Source: Lucifuga dentata
Taxonomy: Eukaryota > Chordata > Actinopteri > Ophidiiformes > Bythitidae
DNA length: 64,000 bases
Assembly (NCBI GenBank): GCA_014773175.1
Contig: VXCM01001342.1
Span: forward strand, 145,405-209,404
Direction: 5' to 3'
The notes beneath the pieces are model-generated. The model ran no database searches. It saw only the letters and a program-made list of their open reading frames with translations, and had not been told where the DNA came from. Below are positions 61,554-64,000 of this stretch, piece by piece (position 1 is the stretch's first letter; each line of letters begins with the position of its first letter). Both the position numbers and the translations under genes were made by a program.

Positions 61554-62972
61554 GTGCAACATTGCATTACTCAGTGTTTAAACAGAAGAAGAATCTCAAT
61601 CTGAGCACGTTTGTCCCAAATCTGACATTTCAACTCCCTGCTCCTCTCTAATCTACTGTCTATCGCTCAGTGATAAGTAACAAGTAGAATACCTTATGTT
61701 GGTTTTATCTCACTCTCTTATAAATTCAGTTTTCAAACTAACTTGTATTTTTGTGTTTATTTAAGTTTCTCTTCTTCTAACTTTCCCTTTGAAGAATGCT
61801 CCTTCCTATATTCCTCATGTCCATCTTAAAAGTGTGTCTCTTTCTGTGTGAGTGAAGCTTAGATTATACTTGTGAATGTTACCTGAAATTTGTGCTAGAT
61901 GCAATAAATAAATGCATGAGAAGTAATGTAATTCTCTTACTATTTAAGCACATTTTAAAAAAGGAAATGCAGTTACAACATTAGAAGTTGATAAAATGTA
62001 ATTTAGAAATACAATGTATTTCAACACGGTTGAAATACATTCATCAATATCCATAGCCAGCTGTAGAACTGGGATTTTGTTCTCTTCAATTTAGTGTACG
62101 CTACTTAACAACCACAAATTAAATATATTATCAGTTAAATCTGTATTATAATATGCAAGTTAAATCTAGGATATAGTATACAACAATATGTGATGCAATA
62201 CATGCAAAAATGCTCTGCAAATAAAAAGTTACCTCTCTGTCCTTTTGTATTTTAATGGCTGTTCACATCTACAAAATACTGTACTACTGTCATCTAATGA
62301 TAATAAAAGATTTCTTTCCCCAACCAGAATATCTGGTTCTTATTCTCTAATGTATGTTTGTATCAAGATCTTTCCTCCAGTCTAATTGATCATCTTTAAT
62401 CTTTCACAAAAATCTATTAAAATTCTATATTTCCTAGCATGCTCTGCAAAATGTATCACTTTTTAAAAAAGATTAATAGCTTTTCTTGTTTCTCTATCAG
62501 ACTCATTATTTCCTCACATTCAGCAACCTTCATCTCTCATTGTTCCAGGCATTTTTTTCATCACCCCTTGCCAAAATCACAAGGACTTCTTTTTCTCTTT
62601 CTCTTGTTTGACTAATGCAAGATAATTGCCCATAACACCACATTTAAGAGAGAACATCCTGTGTCAGGACATCTCAGACATTGACAATGTTCTGAAAGAT
62701 CTGCAAAAACAGGAACCTTTTCAGTTCTGGCTGTGATGTGATCACCAAAGAACACCAACAGGAAACAGTTTTTGTAACCAGGCTCCACATCTTTTTTGCA
62801 CGTTTCCGGCTTTCATCAACAGAACAACACCAAAAATTCTGCTTCTGCTTCTCAGTTCTCTAATTAAGCTCCTAATAACTGCCAGTGCTGGTGAGTACAG
62901 TGAATTTATGCTGGTAAACCTAAATACTGCACTCAGTGTACAGTAGCTGACCATAGTGGCAGTCCTAAATGC
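60321..62972. other. Intergenic with two (CA)n runs
   Basis: CA runs at 61286-61334 and 61502-61551. Otherwise unique AT-rich sequence without a gene. Confidence 0.55.
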
Positions 62973-63450
62973 CAGGGGTACTCAAATACAAATCTTAAAG
63001 GTCCACAAAGAAAATTTTCAATAAGACAAAGGTCCATTTNAGGGGTACTCAAATACAAATCTTAAAGGTCCACAAAGAAAATTTTCAATAAGACAAAGGT
63101 CCATTTCTTAAGGTCAGTCAAGCCAGGGTCGGGACGACTAGGATCCTAATTTTTACTGGGAAAGTAAGGTGTCAAGTGTGGGGGGTGTGGGGATGGGGGT
63201 GCTGATGATTAACTAGCTGTGCTGTCAACTCTCAATGAGCCCAACGCCATGTCCACCCAGAGCAATTGGACATTTGATTTCGCTTTCTCCGCTGTGAAGA
63301 AAGCAGAGAATTTTGACTCGTTGCATTGCAGCGATGTCTTGCACATAATTCAAATAATACATATGAAAAGTATAATTTGTCCAGAGTCCAGAGACAGTTG
63401 TGGTTCAGTCTGGATCCAGACCGGAATCTGGATTTTGAGGATGACTTCTA
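62973..63450 (+). mobile_element. Possible hAT (Charlie-like) element end
   Basis: CAGGGGTACTCAAATAC resembles the CAGNGGTNCTCAA terminus of Charlie-type hAT elements. The first 66 nt are repeated after the N at 63040, as in the other assembly duplications. The far end was not found. Confidence 0.4.
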
Positions 63451-63492
63451 TATGCATTAGGTTGGTCTTTATGGAACTGCTAGGTTTTTCTT

Positions 63493-63539
63493 TTATTTAT
63501 TTATTTATTTATTTATTTATTATTGTTGTTGTTGTTGTT
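63493..63539. repeat. (TTTA)n then (TTG)n repeats
   Basis: About seven TTTA units followed by five TTG units. Confidence 0.95.
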
Positions 63540-63589
63540 TTGGTTTCTATTGGTGACATACTGTATCCTTTGTGATTTTGAAACTACAA

Positions 63590-64000
63590 GTTTAAGTTTT
63601 GGAGCCTCTTTTCTTCTCTACATGCTCCCTCTTGGCCATATTTGTCACAGTTCTGCATGTCTGATCAGCCACTCACCTGCCATTTCTGCCTGCCTGGTCC
63701 TCAGCTACTCACCTGCCATTTCTGCCTGCCTGGTCTTCAGCTCCTCACCTCAGTTCATCAGCCTGATTCATTTCAGGTTTGGACGCTGTCACCAATTAGC
63801 ACCAATCAGGCATGGATTTAAGCCCCAGTCTCACACTCACCCTTTGCCAGATTGTTCTTAGCTATCCTCGATGCAAGACTTTCCAGCGTTTATTTGTGGA
63901 CTGACATTCTGTTACCGACTCGGACTATCTGTTACTGTCTTGGACTATCCTGCTTGTCGTTTCCCTGGAAACCACCTCTGCCTTCTGTCCCCGACTCCGA
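63590..64000 (+). mobile_element. Probable LTR-retrotransposon end, cut by the window edge
   Basis: CACCTGCC-rich sequence, CCAATTAGCACCAATCAGG, and ATTTAAGCCCCAGTCTCAC followed by a C/T-rich run resemble the promoter part (TATA-like ATTTAAG, then 'AGCCCCAGTCT') of fish Gypsy-type LTRs. It includes two tandem 36-bp units (63667-63702, 63703-63738) and a partial third. No protein coding part is in view, so the class is not proven. Confidence 0.4.

Noticed and set aside
39761..64000. tRNA, rRNA or microRNA genes in the gene desert
   Set aside because: No cloverleaf, rRNA core sequence or convincing long hairpin was seen apart from the repeat-derived ones; a dedicated RNA search was not possible.

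Overview
The window is nuclear DNA from a ray-finned (teleost-type) fish. It holds spliced vertebrate genes with GT-AG introns, long (CA)n, (GA)n and (TTC)n microsatellites, and many small Tc1-, hAT- and TTAA-type elements plus L2-, RTE- and L1-like LINE scraps. The genus cannot be told from the sequence. Nothing is bacterial, phage or plasmid.

Left third (1-17218, minus strand): the 5' part of an axonemal dynein heavy chain, best matched to DNAH6. I could join 34 coding exons that keep one open frame for about 1,594 codons, from the start codon at 17218 to the middle of the first AAA domain at 1064. The other 60% of the gene lies beyond the left edge. A CpG-richer stretch with a possible RFX X-box (17655-17667) lies upstream of the start codon.

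Middle (19050-34573, minus strand): a complete sclt1 gene (sodium channel and clathrin linker 1, a coiled-coil protein of centriolar distal appendages), 21 coding exons, 681 residues. It is in tandem with dnah6, so two ciliary genes are neighbours. Upstream of sclt1 is a CpG-enriched stretch (about 34590-35360), probably a promoter shared with the next gene. From 36939 to 39222 on the plus strand is the C4orf33 (UPF0462) homologue, 5 coding exons, 198 residues. The sclt1 / C4orf33 head-to-head pair matches human 4q28; dnah6 beside them does not, since human DNAH6 is on chromosome 2.

Right 40% (39760-64000): no gene found. It holds a hAT element with perfect 8-bp target duplications and a smaller TA-flanked element nested in it, TTAA-flanked MITEs, an RTE-like tail, many microsatellites, AT-rich unique blocks, and probable hAT and LTR-retroelement ends at the right edge.

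Most notable observations: (1) the 53-nt exon 3 of sclt1 is bracketed by two inverted ~600-bp copies of one MITE; (2) the best join after sclt1 exon 6 needs a GC-AG intron; (3) a (CTT)n microsatellite forms a splice acceptor and a lysine run in dnah6; (4) single Ns are flanked by exact duplicates, 67 nt in four cases, which points to unmerged contig ends; (5) there are two long perfect inverted repeats, one in the presumed sclt1/C4orf33 promoter. I did not find a convincing new biological system; the inverted-MITE exon is the most testable lead.
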